Shown here piece by piece: positions 17,845 through 28,177 of a stretch of 64,000 nucleotides of DNA. The notes beneath the pieces were generated by a model. That model was given only the letters and a program-made list of their open reading frames with translations, ran no database searches and was not told where the DNA came from. A program made the position numbers and the translations under genes. The first letter of the stretch is position 1. Each line of letters begins with the position of its first letter. Where the stretch lies: contig NZ_CP028897.1 of the NCBI RefSeq assembly GCF_003072645.1, positions 2,059,658 to 2,123,657 on the forward strand, in the 5' to 3' direction. Source of the stretch: Dongshaea marina (lineage in GTDB: Bacteria > Pseudomonadota > Gammaproteobacteria > Enterobacterales > Aeromonadaceae).

Positions 17845-18612
17845 CTACCATTTTTTCTTGGGCTGAAACAGGACATCCAGCTCGTTGGTCTCTTTATCCT
17901 GTATATCCTGAAGCTCTTGTTTGCTGGCCTGCTGCAGGTGAGTGTCGATCTCTTTTTGCATCTCCTGCAGCTCCTGGAGTTTCTTGTTCAGGTAGTTGTC
18001 CCGATCACTCATGGCACTGAGCACCTTGATCCCTTTAGAGATCTGCTGCTTGGCGGTTCCCCACTGTTTGGTCATCTTGGCTGTAGCGGCTCGCTTGAAC
18101 AGACTCTCCAGGTTGAGCTTGAGCAACATCACTTCGAGGCGTCGGTCCTGGGCGACATAACCCTGGGGATCAATTTTTCCCTTATTGTATTCGGCCCGCA
18201 GTACGGCGCGCAGCTTTTTCAGCACCTTCATCATCTGAACCGTCTGCTGATCATTGCTGGGGGCCCGGAATGACTTATCGTCCTGGGCGGTGTAGTTTTC
18301 TTTGATGTTGGCGATCTGATTTTTGACATCAACCAGACGCTGGGTGAGTTGCCGATAGCTTGGGTCTGTATCCTGGATCAATTGAAGAGCATCGTGGATC
18401 CGCTGTTGCATCAACAGGACCAGGGTTTTGCTGTAGGGGATGCGGTTGGCGTTGAGCAGGAGTTCGTCGGTTTCATCGATGATCACCTTTTGCTTCGCAA
18501 CCAGGGAACGCTTTTCCTGTTCAACTTTCTGTTTATATTGCTGAACAATGTTGTAAGCGATGATGAGGAACAGTAGGGCTCCAATCGCTAACAGCACTAG
18601 GGTCAGAATCAT
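17845..18612 (-). CDS. Membrane-anchored coiled-coil protein of unknown function
   Basis: Not recognised with confidence. Protein of 255 residues with one N-terminal transmembrane helix (about 3-23) and a long, charged, mostly helical remainder. There are coiled-coil-like stretches at about 25-65, 85-120 and 205-245 (LQELQEMQKEIDTH, KQELQDIQDKE). It ends in LFQPKKKW. No catalytic motif was seen. Similar proteins occur in Vibrio and Shewanella next to phosphatase or signalling genes; I recall no experimental role. It is followed 83 bases later by the LMW phosphatase gene on the same strand. Confidence 0.6.
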   Translation of the reverse strand: MILTLVLLAIGALLFLIIAYNIVQQYKQKVEQEKRSLVAKQKVIIDETDELLLNANRIPYSKTLVLLMQQRIHDALQLIQDTDPSYRQLTQRLVDVKNQIANIKENYTAQDDKSFRAPSNDQQTVQMMKVLKKLRAVLRAEYNKGKIDPQGYVAQDRRLEVMLLKLNLESLFKRAATAKMTKQWGTAKQQISKGIKVLSAMSDRDNYLNKKLQELQEMQKEIDTHLQQASKQELQDIQDKETNELDVLFQPKKKW

Positions 18613-18679
18613 AAGGCGCTCCCAAATTCAGTTGAGCGAAACCGATGCTAATACACTGATCTTACAACAAACTCCCAGA

Positions 18680-19372
18680 CTAGGGTAGAAACAGGCGAAA
18701 AATGGCACCTTTTAACTCACCACCATTGGTCAGCTCAATCTTGCCATGGGTCTGTTTGTGTTGATGCGTATCCATAATTTTCCTGGCCAGCCATAGCCCT
18801 AATCCGCAATGGTACTGGCCAAGGCCCTGAGTCGGCGTATGACTCCTGTCTAGGGTCGACTGAGGAAAGCCCGAGCCGTCATCACAGATCTCAATGAAAA
18901 CCCCCTCGTCGGCCTGATACGCCTGGATCAGGATCTGATGATGACAGAAGCGCAGAGCATTGAGCAGGGCGTTATTCAGAACATAGCCAATTAACACAGG
19001 ATCGCCCAGGGCTGTCAGCTCGCTTTCGACTCGATTGGTCACAGTGATGGGTTCAATATTCGGGTGAATGTTGAGCTGGCAGAGCTGCTCCTCAATAAGC
19101 TCGGCGATAAAGATCTCCTCGGTGGTGATAGCAAGTTGCTGGTGTTCGACACGATACAGAGAAAGAAGGTTTATCAGTGAGGCATGCAGTTGGTTACTCT
19201 CCCGGTACAGGGCATTGAGTTGTTGCTTACTTCTTTCCGGAAGGGGATCGTCCAGTAACAGTTCTATGCGTTGGGAGAACAGGTGGAGAGTATTTTTCAT
19301 GTCATGGACAGCGGTCACTAAGAAGTCAGTGAAATCAGGTCCTTTGTCAGCTTTATTCATCCTACAATCCAT
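18680..19372 (-). CDS. Soluble orphan sensor histidine kinase
   Basis: Histidine kinase core of 230 residues with no transmembrane or obvious sensor domain. The HisKA-like helix contains FLVTAVHDMKNTLHLF with His23 as probable phospho-acceptor. The HATPase domain shows the N box NNALLNALRFCHH, the G1 box EICDDGSGFPQ and the G2 box GLGLWLARKIMDTHQ. A second ATG 12 bases downstream (MNKADKGP) is an alternative start. No response regulator gene is adjacent, so the partner is unknown; the RR-CheC fusion 2.2 kb away on the same strand is a possible one, by proximity only. Divergent from the CysB-like regulator with a 90-base gap. Confidence 0.85.
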   Translation of the reverse strand: MDCRMNKADKGPDFTDFLVTAVHDMKNTLHLFSQRIELLLDDPLPERSKQQLNALYRESNQLHASLINLLSLYRVEHQQLAITTEEIFIAELIEEQLCQLNIHPNIEPITVTNRVESELTALGDPVLIGYVLNNALLNALRFCHHQILIQAYQADEGVFIEICDDGSGFPQSTLDRSHTPTQGLGQYHCGLGLWLARKIMDTHQHKQTHGKIELTNGGELKGAIFRLFLP

Positions 19373-19462
19373 TGTGAAATTCGGAGTCGATCAAACTGTC
19401 CGATAAATTCCTTTGACCTTGGACTATAAGTATAACAGGACCCCTAATTGTTGTTGGTCGCC

Positions 19463-20437
19463 ATGAAGCTTCAACAGTTGCGCTATATCGTAGAAGTCGC
19501 AAGACATGATCTCAATGTCTCTTTGACCGCGGAAAGCCTCTATACCTCTCAGCCCGGGATCAGTAAGCAGATCCGTTTGCTGGAGGATGAGCTGGATATT
19601 GAGATCTTTGAGCGAAGTGGCAAGCACTTTGTGCAGATCACGGATGTGGGAAAGGAGGTGATCTCCCAGGCCGAGCAGATCCTGCTGCAGGTTGAGAATA
19701 TTCGCAGGTTAGCCCGGGAGCACCTGGCTCCGGAGCATGGCAAGCTGGACATTGCGATGTCACATCTGCATGCTCGTTATCTACTGCCTCAATTGGTGGG
19801 GCATTTTAAGGAGCAATATCCTCAGGTGGTGATCCATCTTCACCAGCATTCACCCAGGCAGATGCTGCAGCGGCTACTCTCCGGACGGGCGGATTTTGCC
19901 CTGAGCTCCTGGCCGATCTCTGATCATCCGGAGCTTATCGGGATCCCTTTTTGTCGCTGGAAACGGGTTTTGATCGCCCCTGAGCAGCACCCTTTAACCC
20001 AGCGTAACGAGCTAACTCTTGGAGATATAGCTCTTTACCCCCTGGTTGCATATGTTTCAAGTTGTGGGCGACTGTCTGGGATCGAGAATTTTTTCCGTGA
20101 GCAGGGGGTTGAGCCGACGATCGGTTCTTCGGTTTGTGATCTGGAGCTGGTGGTCAGGTATGTTGAACAGGGGGCCGGAGTTGGGATCATCCCCGGAACT
20201 CTGTTAGCAGACAGGCCTCTGGCTTCTGGGCTCAAAGTGCTTTCATTGGGGTTTGATTTTCCCGATGAAGTGGGGGTGATCATGTTTCGCCGCCATCGGT
20301 TTCTTCGCCAGTATATGCTTGATTTTATCAGCCTGTGTAATCCCTCACTGAGTAAGGCGCAACTTCAGCAGCAGTTACAGCGCCCACAGCAGGAGTGGAC
20401 GCAAGAAGTTTTGGCCAATCTGCCTTGCCTTGGCTAA
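19463..20437 (+). CDS. LysR-family regulator, CysB-like
   Basis: Transcriptional regulator of 324 residues. The start MKLQQLRYIVEVARHDLNVS and the HTH segment AESLYTSQPGISKQIRLLEDEL are nearly those of E. coli CysB (324 residues), and the co-inducer domain keeps HGKLDIAMSHLHARYLLP and VRYVEQGAGVGIIP. It is either CysB itself or a Cbl/CysB paralogue. Differences in the effector domain (PISDHPELIGIPF, SSCGRLSGIE) make me leave the symbol open. The ATG at 19463 is chosen over a codon 15 bases upstream because it matches the CysB N-terminus exactly. It would sense N- or O-acetylserine if it is a true CysB. Convergent with sdaA. Confidence 0.85.
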   Translation: MKLQQLRYIVEVARHDLNVSLTAESLYTSQPGISKQIRLLEDELDIEIFERSGKHFVQITDVGKEVISQAEQILLQVENIRRLAREHLAPEHGKLDIAMSHLHARYLLPQLVGHFKEQYPQVVIHLHQHSPRQMLQRLLSGRADFALSSWPISDHPELIGIPFCRWKRVLIAPEQHPLTQRNELTLGDIALYPLVAYVSSCGRLSGIENFFREQGVEPTIGSSVCDLELVVRYVEQGAGVGIIPGTLLADRPLASGLKVLSLGFDFPDEVGVIMFRRHRFLRQYMLDFISLCNPSLSKAQLQQQLQRPQQEWTQEVLANLPCLG

Positions 20438-20455
20438 GCTCTGGCCGGTCTGTAA

Positions 20456-21825
20456 TTAATGGCAGATCACCTTGATTGCCAGACCTCCTTTGGAAGTCTC
20501 CCGGTATTTTGGATCCATATCTTTGCCGGTGGCATACATGGTTTCGATCACCTTATCCAGAGAAACCCTGGGTTTAGAAGTGCGATTGAGGGCCATCCGG
20601 GTGGCATTGATCGCCTTAACGGCCGCAATCGCATTTCGCTCGATACAGGGAACCTGGACCTGGCCGGCAATTGGATCGCAGGTGAGTCCAAGATTATGTT
20701 CCATCGCTATCTCAGCGGCGGCGCAGATATGCTCGGGGCTGGCACCAAATAACTCAGCAAGGCCGGCTGCAGCCATCGAGCAAGCCACCCCCACCTCTCC
20801 CTGGCATCCGACTTCTGCCCCTGAGATGGAGGCGTTCATCAGATAGAGCATCCCTATGGCCCGGAGGTTAGATAAAAGCGCGAGATATCCTGCTCAGTGA
20901 GAGGGTGGACGAACTTGTTGTAATAGGAGAGGACTCCCGGAATAATCCCGGCAGCGCCATTGGTTGGGGCTGTGACCACGCGTCCACCTGCGGCATTCTC
21001 CTCACTCACCGCCAGGGAAAACATGTTGACCCAGTCGATGACGCTCATGGGATCATTGCTCATCCCTAGGCCACTGGTGAGCTTGCGATGCAGTGCGGCT
21101 GCACGACGGGTGACCTTGAGTGGGCCGGGTAGAACTCCTTCGGTGTGGCAGCCTCGCTCAACGCCTTGCTCCATCACTTGCCAGATCGCTGCGAGCTTTT
21201 TATGGATTTCAGGCTCACAATGAGTGATCTTTTCATTTTCCATGATGAGGGATGCGATGGACAGTCCGTGCTCCTGGCAGAGGCTCAATAGCTGTTCGGC
21301 GCTATTAAAGGGGTAGGGAACATGCGGTCCGGCTCCTGAGCTTTTCTGCTCAGAGGCAAAATGTGCTTCATCGACAATTAATCCGCCACCCACTGAGTAA
21401 TAGGTCTCTTTGAGCAGCAGCTCATCCTCCTTAAAAGCACTCAGGGTCATGCCATTTTCGTGCAGGGGGAGTGCTTCATCGTGAAATACCATGGCCGATG
21501 ATGGGAAGCTGACCGGGTGCGCCTCCTCCCCCAGTGGCAGCTGCTGTTGGGTCTCGACTCTTTGCAAAAAGTCGTCAATCTTATCCAGATCCACCTTTTC
21601 CGGGAGGTTTCCGGCCAGACCCAGTAAAATCGCACGATCCGTATGGTGTCCTTTACCTGTCCAGGAGAGGGAGCCATATACATCAACCAGGATGTGGGTG
21701 GTTTGGAGCAGTTTTCGGGATGCTCTGAGCTGGTCGATAAACAGCTTGGCGGCCTTCATTGGGCCTACGGTGTGAGAGCTTGACGGCCCGATCCCAATCT
21801 TAAAAATATCAAAAACGCTAATCAT
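20456..21825 (-). CDS. sdaA: L-serine dehydratase (frameshifted)
   Basis: Single-chain iron-sulfur L-serine deaminase (serine to pyruvate plus ammonia), 456 residues after repair (E. coli SdaA, 454). The beta-type N-terminal half begins [26 protein letters not shown]; the alpha-type half has [15 protein letters not shown] and, after the break, [20 protein letters not shown] with the cluster Cys residues and the C-terminal [14 protein letters not shown]. As read the frame stops just after FYLTSG. One more base in the 3-base C run (20860-20862, G on the coding strand) gives [14 protein letters not shown]. Start at 21825 rather than an in-frame upstream codon at 21882, from the family N-terminus. 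Downstream of the serine transporter gene, forming a serine-catabolic pair. Confidence 0.93.
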
Positions 21826-21918
21826 TTTATCTTTCCCTGCTGGCGCGTGGCCCTGGCGATGGATATCTGCTGTTGGCCACAAGATTGTCCTGATATTACC
21901 CCGTCCTTGAGCCAGATC

Positions 21919-21960
21919 AAGAAAACAGAGACAAGAATCGGATCCCTGTCTCTGTTCTTG
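21919..21960 (-). promoter_or_regulatory. Hairpin between the serine transporter gene and sdaA
   Basis: AACAGAGACA (21924-21933) pairs with TGTCTCTGTT (21947-21956) across a 13-base loop; the stem can be lengthened by CAAG/CTTG with a 2-base bulge. It lies in the 150-base gap between the two minus-strand genes. No T run follows on the minus strand, so an mRNA-stability or attenuating role is more likely than full termination. Confidence 0.5.
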
Positions 21961-21977
21961 CGATTCAACTCAAGCGC

Positions 21978-23260
21978 TTAGGAAAACATGCTATACAGTA
22001 GGCCTGAGATAGCAACGAGTCCCATGATGCAGATAAAGGCATTGGCAAAGGCATTTTTACGATATTTTTGCAGAGCTGGAACCTTATAAATCGCATAAAC
22101 CGGCATGATGAAGAGGATCATCGCGATAATCGGACCTCCGATTGAGGTGATCATATCCAATATGCTTGGGTTTATGATGGCAACGATCCATAGGGTGATC
22201 AGAATAAATAGATTTGTGATCAGATTGGTTTTCTTTTGAGTGATCTCTTTACCAAAGTTTTGAGCTTGTTGGCTGATAATTCCGTTTAGCCCTTCCCGGG
22301 TTCCAAGATAGTGCCCAAAGAATGAGGAGACGATTGCGATGAAAGCGATAACTGGCCCAAGGTAGGAGATGACTGGGCTGGCACTTTCATTGGCCATGAA
22401 TGAAAGAATCGATATATTTTCAGCTTTCGCCTGCTGTAACTCAGCCGGGGTCAGGCTCAGGACACAGGAGAATACAAATAGCATGACAAAGAATAACAGC
22501 AGGTAAGAGTTACGCCGCAAAATAGTATCGGTTTTCTGACTGGCCTTATCGGCAAACTTTTTACGCTGGGACACAGAGAATTGCGAAATAGCGGGGGAAT
22601 GGTTAAAAGAAAACACCAGCACAGGTATGGTCAACCACAGGGTTTTGACAAAGCTGCCGCCGGTGGGGATCACATTCAGTGAGGTCATGCTCCAGTGAGG
22701 GATCAGGTAAAGGGAGAGGCCCAGCAGAATCAGGATCAATGGATATACCAGGAATTCACACACGATCAGCATCAGCTTTTCACCGGTGAGCATCACTCCC
22801 ATCAGGGCTCCGATCAGGATGAGAGAGAGCAGAGGGCGGTTGACCTCAGGAAGATGAAGCTGGTGAACAATAAAACTCTGAACTGTATTTGTAACCCCAA
22901 CACCATAAATTAACAAGATAGGGTAAATTGCAAAGAAATATAAAACTGTGATCAGCTTTCCGCCGCACGATCCAAAATGTTCCTCAACAACATTGGTTAT
23001 ATTTGAATCACCGCCACTTTTGGAGGATAAAACAAATCGAGCCAGATTTCGATGAGCAAGGTAGGTCATAGGTCCTACCAGAACAGTCATTAAAATAAGT
23101 GGCCAGAAGCCCCCCATACCCGCATTAATCGGGAGAAATAGAATACCTGCGCCGACGGCGGTTCCAAATAGGCCAAGCATCCACTTGGTATCATCATGTG
23201 TCCATTTTTAAGGGCGGATGAATTATCATTCATCTCTTTTGAAGAGGTTATATCAGTCAC
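21978..23260 (-). CDS. sdaC: Serine transporter, SdaC-like (HAAAP family; frameshifted near the N-terminus)
   Basis: Inner-membrane serine:proton symporter of about 11 helices. [74 protein letters not shown] and [13 protein letters not shown] match E. coli SdaC closely. The intact open frame begins only at MLGLFG, too late. One more T in the run 23205-23209 joins it to an upstream frame reading [15 protein letters not shown], which is the family N-terminus. With GTG at 23260, preceded by AAGGA, the protein has 427 residues (E. coli SdaC, 429); an ATG at 23233 is also possible. Imports serine for SdaA, encoded next. A hydrophobic, AT-rich promoter region lies upstream. Confidence 0.9.
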
Positions 23261-24468
23261 GTGTTGAGTCCTTTATTATTATCTGCAGAGAAAAAATTGA
23301 ATAAAAAGCAGAGAGTCGAAGAATACGTTTTTTATTATAAAAAAGGGCGAGCAGAATCACACTTTATGAAAGAAAAAGTGATTTTTATTATAAAAATAGT
23401 GCTTTGATCACACTGTTGGGCTGAAACGGGTAAAATATATACTTTTCTTCTGGTTACCCTAATGGATAAGCTGTGTTTCAGAGTTTAATCCATCATGTTA
23501 ATACATACTCCTGAATGGGTTAATTTTTCAGATCCAGGTTTATATAACGCTAATATCTCAAATCCATTGCGGATATGATGATGTGCAGGTTTTAACATCA
23601 CAGGGACATGTTTCAGATCTATTGCCGATATCTAAGATGTGCTGGTTCCAACATCATCGAGCTTCTGCTGCAGGGAGGCGGCAGTAGAGATCCCATGGGT
23701 AAGTTGCTTTCGGAGCAACGCACGTGAAGCTGGAAGTTGAGCTGGCAAGGAATCTCATGGAAGATAATCGGATTTACTGCGCGCTGGTAACGCATGAATC
23801 CAAAGATCAACAACAGTTTCCAGACATCACCAGATAATCCGCTGCTCCTCTATAGCAACACCTTTTCAATTCAGCACTACACATCTCAGGATAATCCTGA
23901 AGCTGGGTATCCTGATTTGGGCGTCATGATTGAGCTGGGCTTAAGAGAGCTACGGGCGTTCAATCGGGTAGAGGGGCGTAGATTTTAGACCCTGGGGTTG
24001 GACCAGCCAAAGGAGCATCAGTGCCGGATTGAGATTTTTATCAACGGCAATCGGTGAGTGGAGCCAGACAGAGCTGGCATATCCGCTCAGAGTCTAAACA
24101 GGAGCAGCTCCTCAATCCTGAAAATATCCGGGATTTAGCCAGGGATTTTCCAGCCATACATCTATGATTTATATAGGTAATTGATGGATTGTTTTTGTCC
24201 GGAGTGATTTACTGTTTGTTACTTATGGTTACTTTACATTTTGCTGTTTAGTTTTTGTTGGGATGTCTATATTTTGAACTTCGGGTGGTATGTCTATGTT
24301 TTTAAAGAAATTTGCGGTTTGGTTTGAGCGAGTTATTTCACTGCCTAAAAAAAGGTTTTTGTATTACATTAGCTTACCAACTCGATCGCCCCGTGCGATT
24401 TTTTAAAACTAGTTTCTGCAAACGGTTTCAGGAGCAGAGACAAGGGATCTCGACAGATGGAAAGGACT
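23261..24468. other. 1.2 kb region without a recognisable gene
   Basis: The first 200 bases are very AT-rich (two copies of TTTTTATTATAAAAA at about 23330 and 23382) and are probably the sdaC promoter region. A pair of imperfect direct repeats follows at 23566-23656. Around 23690-23835 short stretches look protein-like (a frame starting GTG at 23727 reads VKLEVELARNLMEDNRIYCA before a stop at about 23837) but no long frame continues. A second such stretch is near 24005-24050. These may be remains of a decayed gene. From 24294 a 37-codon frame (MSMFLKKFAVWF...) runs just upstream of fbp without a good RBS. I do not claim any of these as genes. Confidence 0.5.
23566..23656 (+). repeat. Two imperfect 35-base direct repeats
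   Basis: Copy 1 (23566-23600) begins ATTGCGGATAT and ends AACATCA; copy 2 (23621-23656) begins ATTGCCGATAT and ends AACATCA, with GATGTGC and GGTT in the middle of both. The period is 55 bases, and similarity extends about 10 bases upstream of each copy (TCAAATCC, TCAGATCT). They lie in non-coding sequence. Function unknown. Confidence 0.6.
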
Positions 24469-25506
24469 ATGGAACAACGAATGATGACCCTGGGTGAATA
24501 TATCGTCAAACAGCAGGCGCATTATCCGGAGGCTAAGGGGGAGTTGACCTCTTTGCTTTCGTCGATTCGCCTTGCTGCGAAGGTGGTAAACAGGGAGATC
24601 AATAAAGCTGGGTTGGTTGCTGATATTCAGGGAGGCGTAGGCTCAACCAATGTCCAGGGAGAGGATCAGCAAAAACTTGATCTGTATGCCAATGAGCAGT
24701 TTAAGGCTGCATTGGAAGCGCGTCGCGAGGTGTGTGGTATCGCCTCCGAGGAGGAGCCGGATTTCGTCTCGTTTAACCCGGAGCACACCTCAAATTCAAA
24801 ATATGTTGTTTTAATGGATCCCCTGGATGGCTCATCCAACATTGATGTGAATGTCTCTGTTGGAACCATCTTTTCGATCTATCGCAGGGTCAGCCCGGTC
24901 GGAACCCCTGTGACCCTGGATGATTTTCTACAGCCAGGCCGAAAGCAGGTTGCTGCCGGCTACATTGTTTATGGTTCATCGACCATGCTGGTTTATACCA
25001 CGGGGCAGGGGGTTCATGGCTTTACTTATGATCCTTCCATCGGGTGTTTCTGTCTTTCCCATGAAAATATGCGTACTCCTGAAACCGGTACCCTGTACTC
25101 GATCAACGAAGGAAACTACATCAAGTTTCCCGATGGGGTCAAAAAATATATCAAATACTGCCAGGAGCGTGACGATGCAACTCAGAGGCCTTATTCGGCT
25201 CGGTATATCGGCTCTCTGGTTTCCGATTTTCACCGTAACCTCCTCAAAGGTGGGATCTACATCTACCCTTCAACGGCCAGTGCCCCTCAGGGAAAGCTGC
25301 GCTTACTCTATGAGTGCAACCCGATCGCTATGCTAGCCGAACAAGCGGGTGGCAAAGCCAGTGATGGTTTTGGGCGGATCCTGGATATTGAACCCACCGA
25401 GCTACACCAGCGTGTTCCATTCTTTGTCGGCTCTTCGGCCATGGTTGAAACCGCAGAAAGCTTCATGCGGGATTACTCATCACATGAAGATCCCGCTCGC
25501 GGATAA
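24469..25506 (+). CDS. fbp: Fructose-1,6-bisphosphatase class 1
   Basis: Gluconeogenic phosphatase removing the 1-phosphate of fructose 1,6-bisphosphate. [12 protein letters not shown] at the N-terminus, the metal-site [47 protein letters not shown], the [17 protein letters not shown] segment and [22 protein letters not shown] all match E. coli Fbp. Start: ATG at 24469 follows AAAGG by three bases; ATG at 24481 or 24484 (MMTLGEY) is closest to the E. coli start and equally possible. The C-terminus is about 10 residues longer than in E. coli. Monocistronic with a strong terminator. Confidence 0.95.
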   Translation: MEQRMMTLGEYIVKQQAHYPEAKGELTSLLSSIRLAAKVVNREINKAGLVADIQGGVGSTNVQGEDQQKLDLYANEQFKAALEARREVCGIASEEEPDFVSFNPEHTSNSKYVVLMDPLDGSSNIDVNVSVGTIFSIYRRVSPVGTPVTLDDFLQPGRKQVAAGYIVYGSSTMLVYTTGQGVHGFTYDPSIGCFCLSHENMRTPETGTLYSINEGNYIKFPDGVKKYIKYCQERDDATQRPYSARYIGSLVSDFHRNLLKGGIYIYPSTASAPQGKLRLLYECNPIAMLAEQAGGKASDGFGRILDIEPTELHQRVPFFVGSSAMVETAESFMRDYSSHEDPARG

Positions 25507-25522
25507 TCATTGAGGAATCGAC

Positions 25523-25553
25523 AATAAAGCCGCAAAGATGCGGCTTTATTTTT
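25523..25553 (+). terminator. Intrinsic terminator between fbp and gltA (convergent)
   Basis: AATAAAGCCGC (25523-25533) pairs perfectly with GCGGCTTTATT (25540-25550) across a 6-base loop and is followed by TTT. It serves fbp and may also serve gltA from the other strand. Confidence 0.9.
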
Positions 25554-25595
25554 ATCCAGAGGAGCCATCTCAGGATGGCTCTTTATGGTTTCTGA

Positions 25596-26882
25596 CTAAC
25601 GCTTTTTCATCGGGACAAACTGACGCTTTGGATGTCCCTTATACAGCTGACGTGGTCGGCCAATCTTCTGATCCGGATCCGAGTGCATTTCGTTCCAGTG
25701 GGCAATCCAGCCAACGGTACGCCCCAGGGCAAAGATTACGGTAAACATTGAGGTTGGAATGCCGATCGCTTTGAGGATGATCCCGGAATAGAAGTCCACA
25801 TTCGGATAGAGCTTCTTATCGACGAAGTAGGGATCAGAGAGTGCCAGTTGTTCCAGCTTCATCGCTACATCCAGCAGTGGATCCTTGATCTGAAGTTCAT
25901 CGAGAACCTCATGGCAAGCCTTACGCATCACGGTTGCGCGAGGATCGTAGTTCTTGTAGACACGGTGGCCAAAGCCCATCAGGCGGAATGGATCATTCTT
26001 ATCTTTTGCCTTGGCAACATACTCATCAATCTTGTCCACCGAGCCGATCTCTTCGAGCATCTTGAGGCAGGCTTCATTTGCACCACCGTGCGCGGGTCCC
26101 CACAAGGAGGCGATACCGGCCGCGATACAGGCAAATGGATTGGCACCGGAAGAGCCAGCTAGACGAACCGTGGAGGTGGATGCATTTTGTTCGTGATCGG
26201 CGTGCAGGGTAAAGATCCGATCCATTGCCCGCTCGACGACCGGGTTCACTTCATAGTCGGCGCAGGGGGTTGCAAACATCATATGCAGGAAGTTGCCCGC
26301 ATAACTTAAATTGTTACGTGGGTAGATAAATGGCTGGCCAACAGAATATTTGTAGCTCATGGCAGCCAGGGTCGGCATCTTCGAGATGAGGCGGAAGGCG
26401 GCAATCTCACGGTGGCGCTGATCATTGATATCCAGCGAGTCGTGGTAGAAGGCAGACAGAGCGCCGACGACACCACACATGATCGCCATTGGATGTGCAT
26501 CACGACGAAAACCTGCATAAAAACGCATCAGCTGCTCGTGAACCATGGTATGTTCCATGACGATATGGCGGAACTCTTCATACTGACGTTTGGTTGGAGC
26601 CTCACCGTAGAGCAGGATATAGCAAACCTCGAGGTAATCGGCTGATTCGGCCAGCTCATCTATCGGGTAGCCACGATGCAGAAGGATCCCTTTGTCACCA
26701 TCTATATAGGTGATCTCTGACTCGCAGGAAGCGGTCGCAAGAAAGCCAGGATCGAACGTAAAGTAACCCTTTGAACCCAATTTTCTGACATCGATAACAT
26801 CATGACCTTCAGTCCCTGACAGGAGCGGAAACTCTATTGGCTCCGATCCCGGAAGCTGCAGGGTGGCTTTCTGTTCAGCCAT
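25596..26882 (-). CDS. gltA: Citrate synthase (type II)
   Basis: First enzyme of the TCA cycle, joining acetyl-CoA and oxaloacetate; 428 residues as in E. coli (427). Conserved sites visible: [49 protein letters not shown] with catalytic His, and [16 protein letters not shown] with the catalytic Asp. It is the hexameric NADH-sensitive Gram-negative type by its N-terminal domain ([17 protein letters not shown]). Start at 26882, preceded by AAGGAGAAGT, rather than an in-frame codon 21 bases upstream. Divergent from sdhCDAB with a 572-base gap, the standard gltA/sdh layout. Confidence 0.97.
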   Translation of the reverse strand: MAEQKATLQLPGSEPIEFPLLSGTEGHDVIDVRKLGSKGYFTFDPGFLATASCESEITYIDGDKGILLHRGYPIDELAESADYLEVCYILLYGEAPTKRQYEEFRHIVMEHTMVHEQLMRFYAGFRRDAHPMAIMCGVVGALSAFYHDSLDINDQRHREIAAFRLISKMPTLAAMSYKYSVGQPFIYPRNNLSYAGNFLHMMFATPCADYEVNPVVERAMDRIFTLHADHEQNASTSTVRLAGSSGANPFACIAAGIASLWGPAHGGANEACLKMLEEIGSVDKIDEYVAKAKDKNDPFRLMGFGHRVYKNYDPRATVMRKACHEVLDELQIKDPLLDVAMKLEQLALSDPYFVDKKLYPNVDFYSGIILKAIGIPTSMFTVIFALGRTVGWIAHWNEMHSDPDQKIGRPRQLYKGHPKRQFVPMKKR

Positions 26883-27454
26883 AGTACTTCTCCTTGTTCT
26901 CATATGGTATCCAGAGGAAATGAGGTCGAGCCTGACTGGCCGGGAGAGAAAATTTCATCCGGCGAGCCAGCTTCGATCGGGATTATTTCAACCGATCCAG
27001 TCGTCAAATGTCAAATAAGATGGTTTTTTTTGTGTGATCTGTAAATAAAATGTTTCCTTCGGATGGCGTTTTGCTCACTATCTGTCCGCAAATATAATTC
27101 TTTAAAAGAGCTAAATGAAAGATTTTTGTAAATAAATAACATCATCAAACCCATTTCAAAGCCGAAAATCCCAGTGTTTCTTGGATTTTTGAGTAATAAC
27201 ACTACAGAACCACCCTTCAGCAGCCTTGCTCTGTATCTTTTTTGTGTTAATGGTTGCACCTTTGTTTGTAAATGTCATGTGATTGTAATTGCTGTTGGCC
27301 GCGAGTATACTGGCTTCGCGGTCCCAATCGGTTCAAATGAAGCACAAGCCCCGCTTACTTTGCTGGAGATGTACTTTTACCGGTTCTGTTGCCGCGCAAG
27401 ACGTCTTTTCAAGGAGATTGTGTCTGTCTGCACCTCTCGATGGAGTGAATATTC
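26883..27454. promoter_or_regulatory. Divergent gltA / sdhC control region
   Basis: 572 bases without a gene between divergently transcribed gltA and sdhC. The centre (about 27000-27180) is AT-rich with several T and A runs. A candidate sigma-70 promoter for sdhC is listed separately. In relatives this region carries CRP, ArcA and Fur/RyhB-related control; half-sites such as TGTGATC (about 27034) are present but I saw no full palindrome. An 82-codon frame on the minus strand here has no protein-like features and is ignored. Confidence 0.6.
27283..27311 (+). promoter_or_regulatory. Candidate sigma-70 promoter of sdhC
   Basis: TTGTAA (27283-27288), a 17-base spacer and TATACT (27306-27311), about 145 bases before the sdhC start. 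Five of six -10 positions and four of six -35 positions match the consensus at ideal spacing. The long leader that would result fits the post-transcriptional control known for sdhC in relatives. Confidence 0.6.
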
Positions 27455-27832
27455 GTGAATAAAAAACAACGACCCGTCAATCTTGAGCTGGCGACGATTC
27501 GTTTCCCTATCACTGCGATTGCTTCGATTCTGCATCGGGTTTCCGGTGTGATCATCTTTGTTGCTTTGGCTGTGTTGCTATGGTTACTGAATCTGTCTCT
27601 AAGCTCTCCCGAAGGTTTTTCACATGTGGCCAGCCTGGTCGATAACTTTTTTGTGAAATTTATCCTGTGGGCAATTTTGACCGCTTTGGGTTATCACATT
27701 TGTGCCGGGGTTCGGCACCTTGTCATGGATCTTGGGTATTGTGAGGAGAAGGAGTCGGGCAAGATGAGTGCCAAAGTCTCTTTCATCGTTGCGATCGTGT
27801 TGGCCATCTTGTCCTGGGGGTTGGTATGGTAA
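27455..27832 (+). CDS. sdhC: Succinate dehydrogenase cytochrome b556 subunit
   Basis: Membrane anchor subunit of complex II, 125 residues with three transmembrane helices (about 30-50, 65-88 and 105-125). [26 protein letters not shown] contains the ubiquinone-site Ser/Arg region, and [14 protein letters not shown] holds the haem-ligand His. The start codon is GTG (27455); an ATG at 27440 is followed at once by a stop. The end overlaps the sdhD start by seven bases, so translation is coupled. Confidence 0.95.
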   Translation: MNKKQRPVNLELATIRFPITAIASILHRVSGVIIFVALAVLLWLLNLSLSSPEGFSHVASLVDNFFVKFILWAILTALGYHICAGVRHLVMDLGYCEEKESGKMSAKVSFIVAIVLAILSWGLVW

Positions 27833-28173
27833 AAAATGCTGCATCACTGGGGCGAAGTGGAACCCATGATTTTATCCTGTTACGTGGCGCTGCGATTGTT
27901 ATCCTGCTTTATGTCCTGTATATGGTTGGTTTCTTTGTCTGCCATAGTTCGGTGACATACCCTGTCTGGCAGGGATTTTTTGCCATGACCTTCACCAAGG
28001 TTTTTACCCTGCTTGCCCTGTTATCTGTGCTGGTTCATGCCTGGATCGGCTTATGGCAGGTCCTGTCTGATTATATCAAGCCCTATTGCTGGCGAATGCT
28101 GTTGCAGTTTGTGATCGTGATTGTTTTGTTGGTCTATCTGCTGTCAGGACTCGCAGTCCTGTGGAGTGTATAA
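27826..28173 (+). CDS. sdhD: Succinate dehydrogenase membrane anchor subunit
   Basis: Second membrane anchor of complex II, 115 residues with three helices. [31 protein letters not shown] at the N-terminus and [21 protein letters not shown] carry the haem-ligand His and the quinone-site Tyr/Asp region. The start overlaps the end of sdhC; sdhA begins 4 bases after its stop. Confidence 0.95.
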   Translation: MVKNAASLGRSGTHDFILLRGAAIVILLYVLYMVGFFVCHSSVTYPVWQGFFAMTFTKVFTLLALLSVLVHAWIGLWQVLSDYIKPYCWRMLLQFVIVIVLLVYLLSGLAVLWSV

Positions 28174-28177
28174 CCCT

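Noticed and set aside
23619-23988. Two 64-codon frames in the gap upstream of fbp
   Set aside because: Composition and lack of RBS argue against coding; neighbouring frames are no better and no family is recognised.
27011-27259. An 82-codon minus-strand frame in the gltA-sdhC gap
   Set aside because: It has no RBS or protein-like pattern and lies in the expected divergent promoter region.
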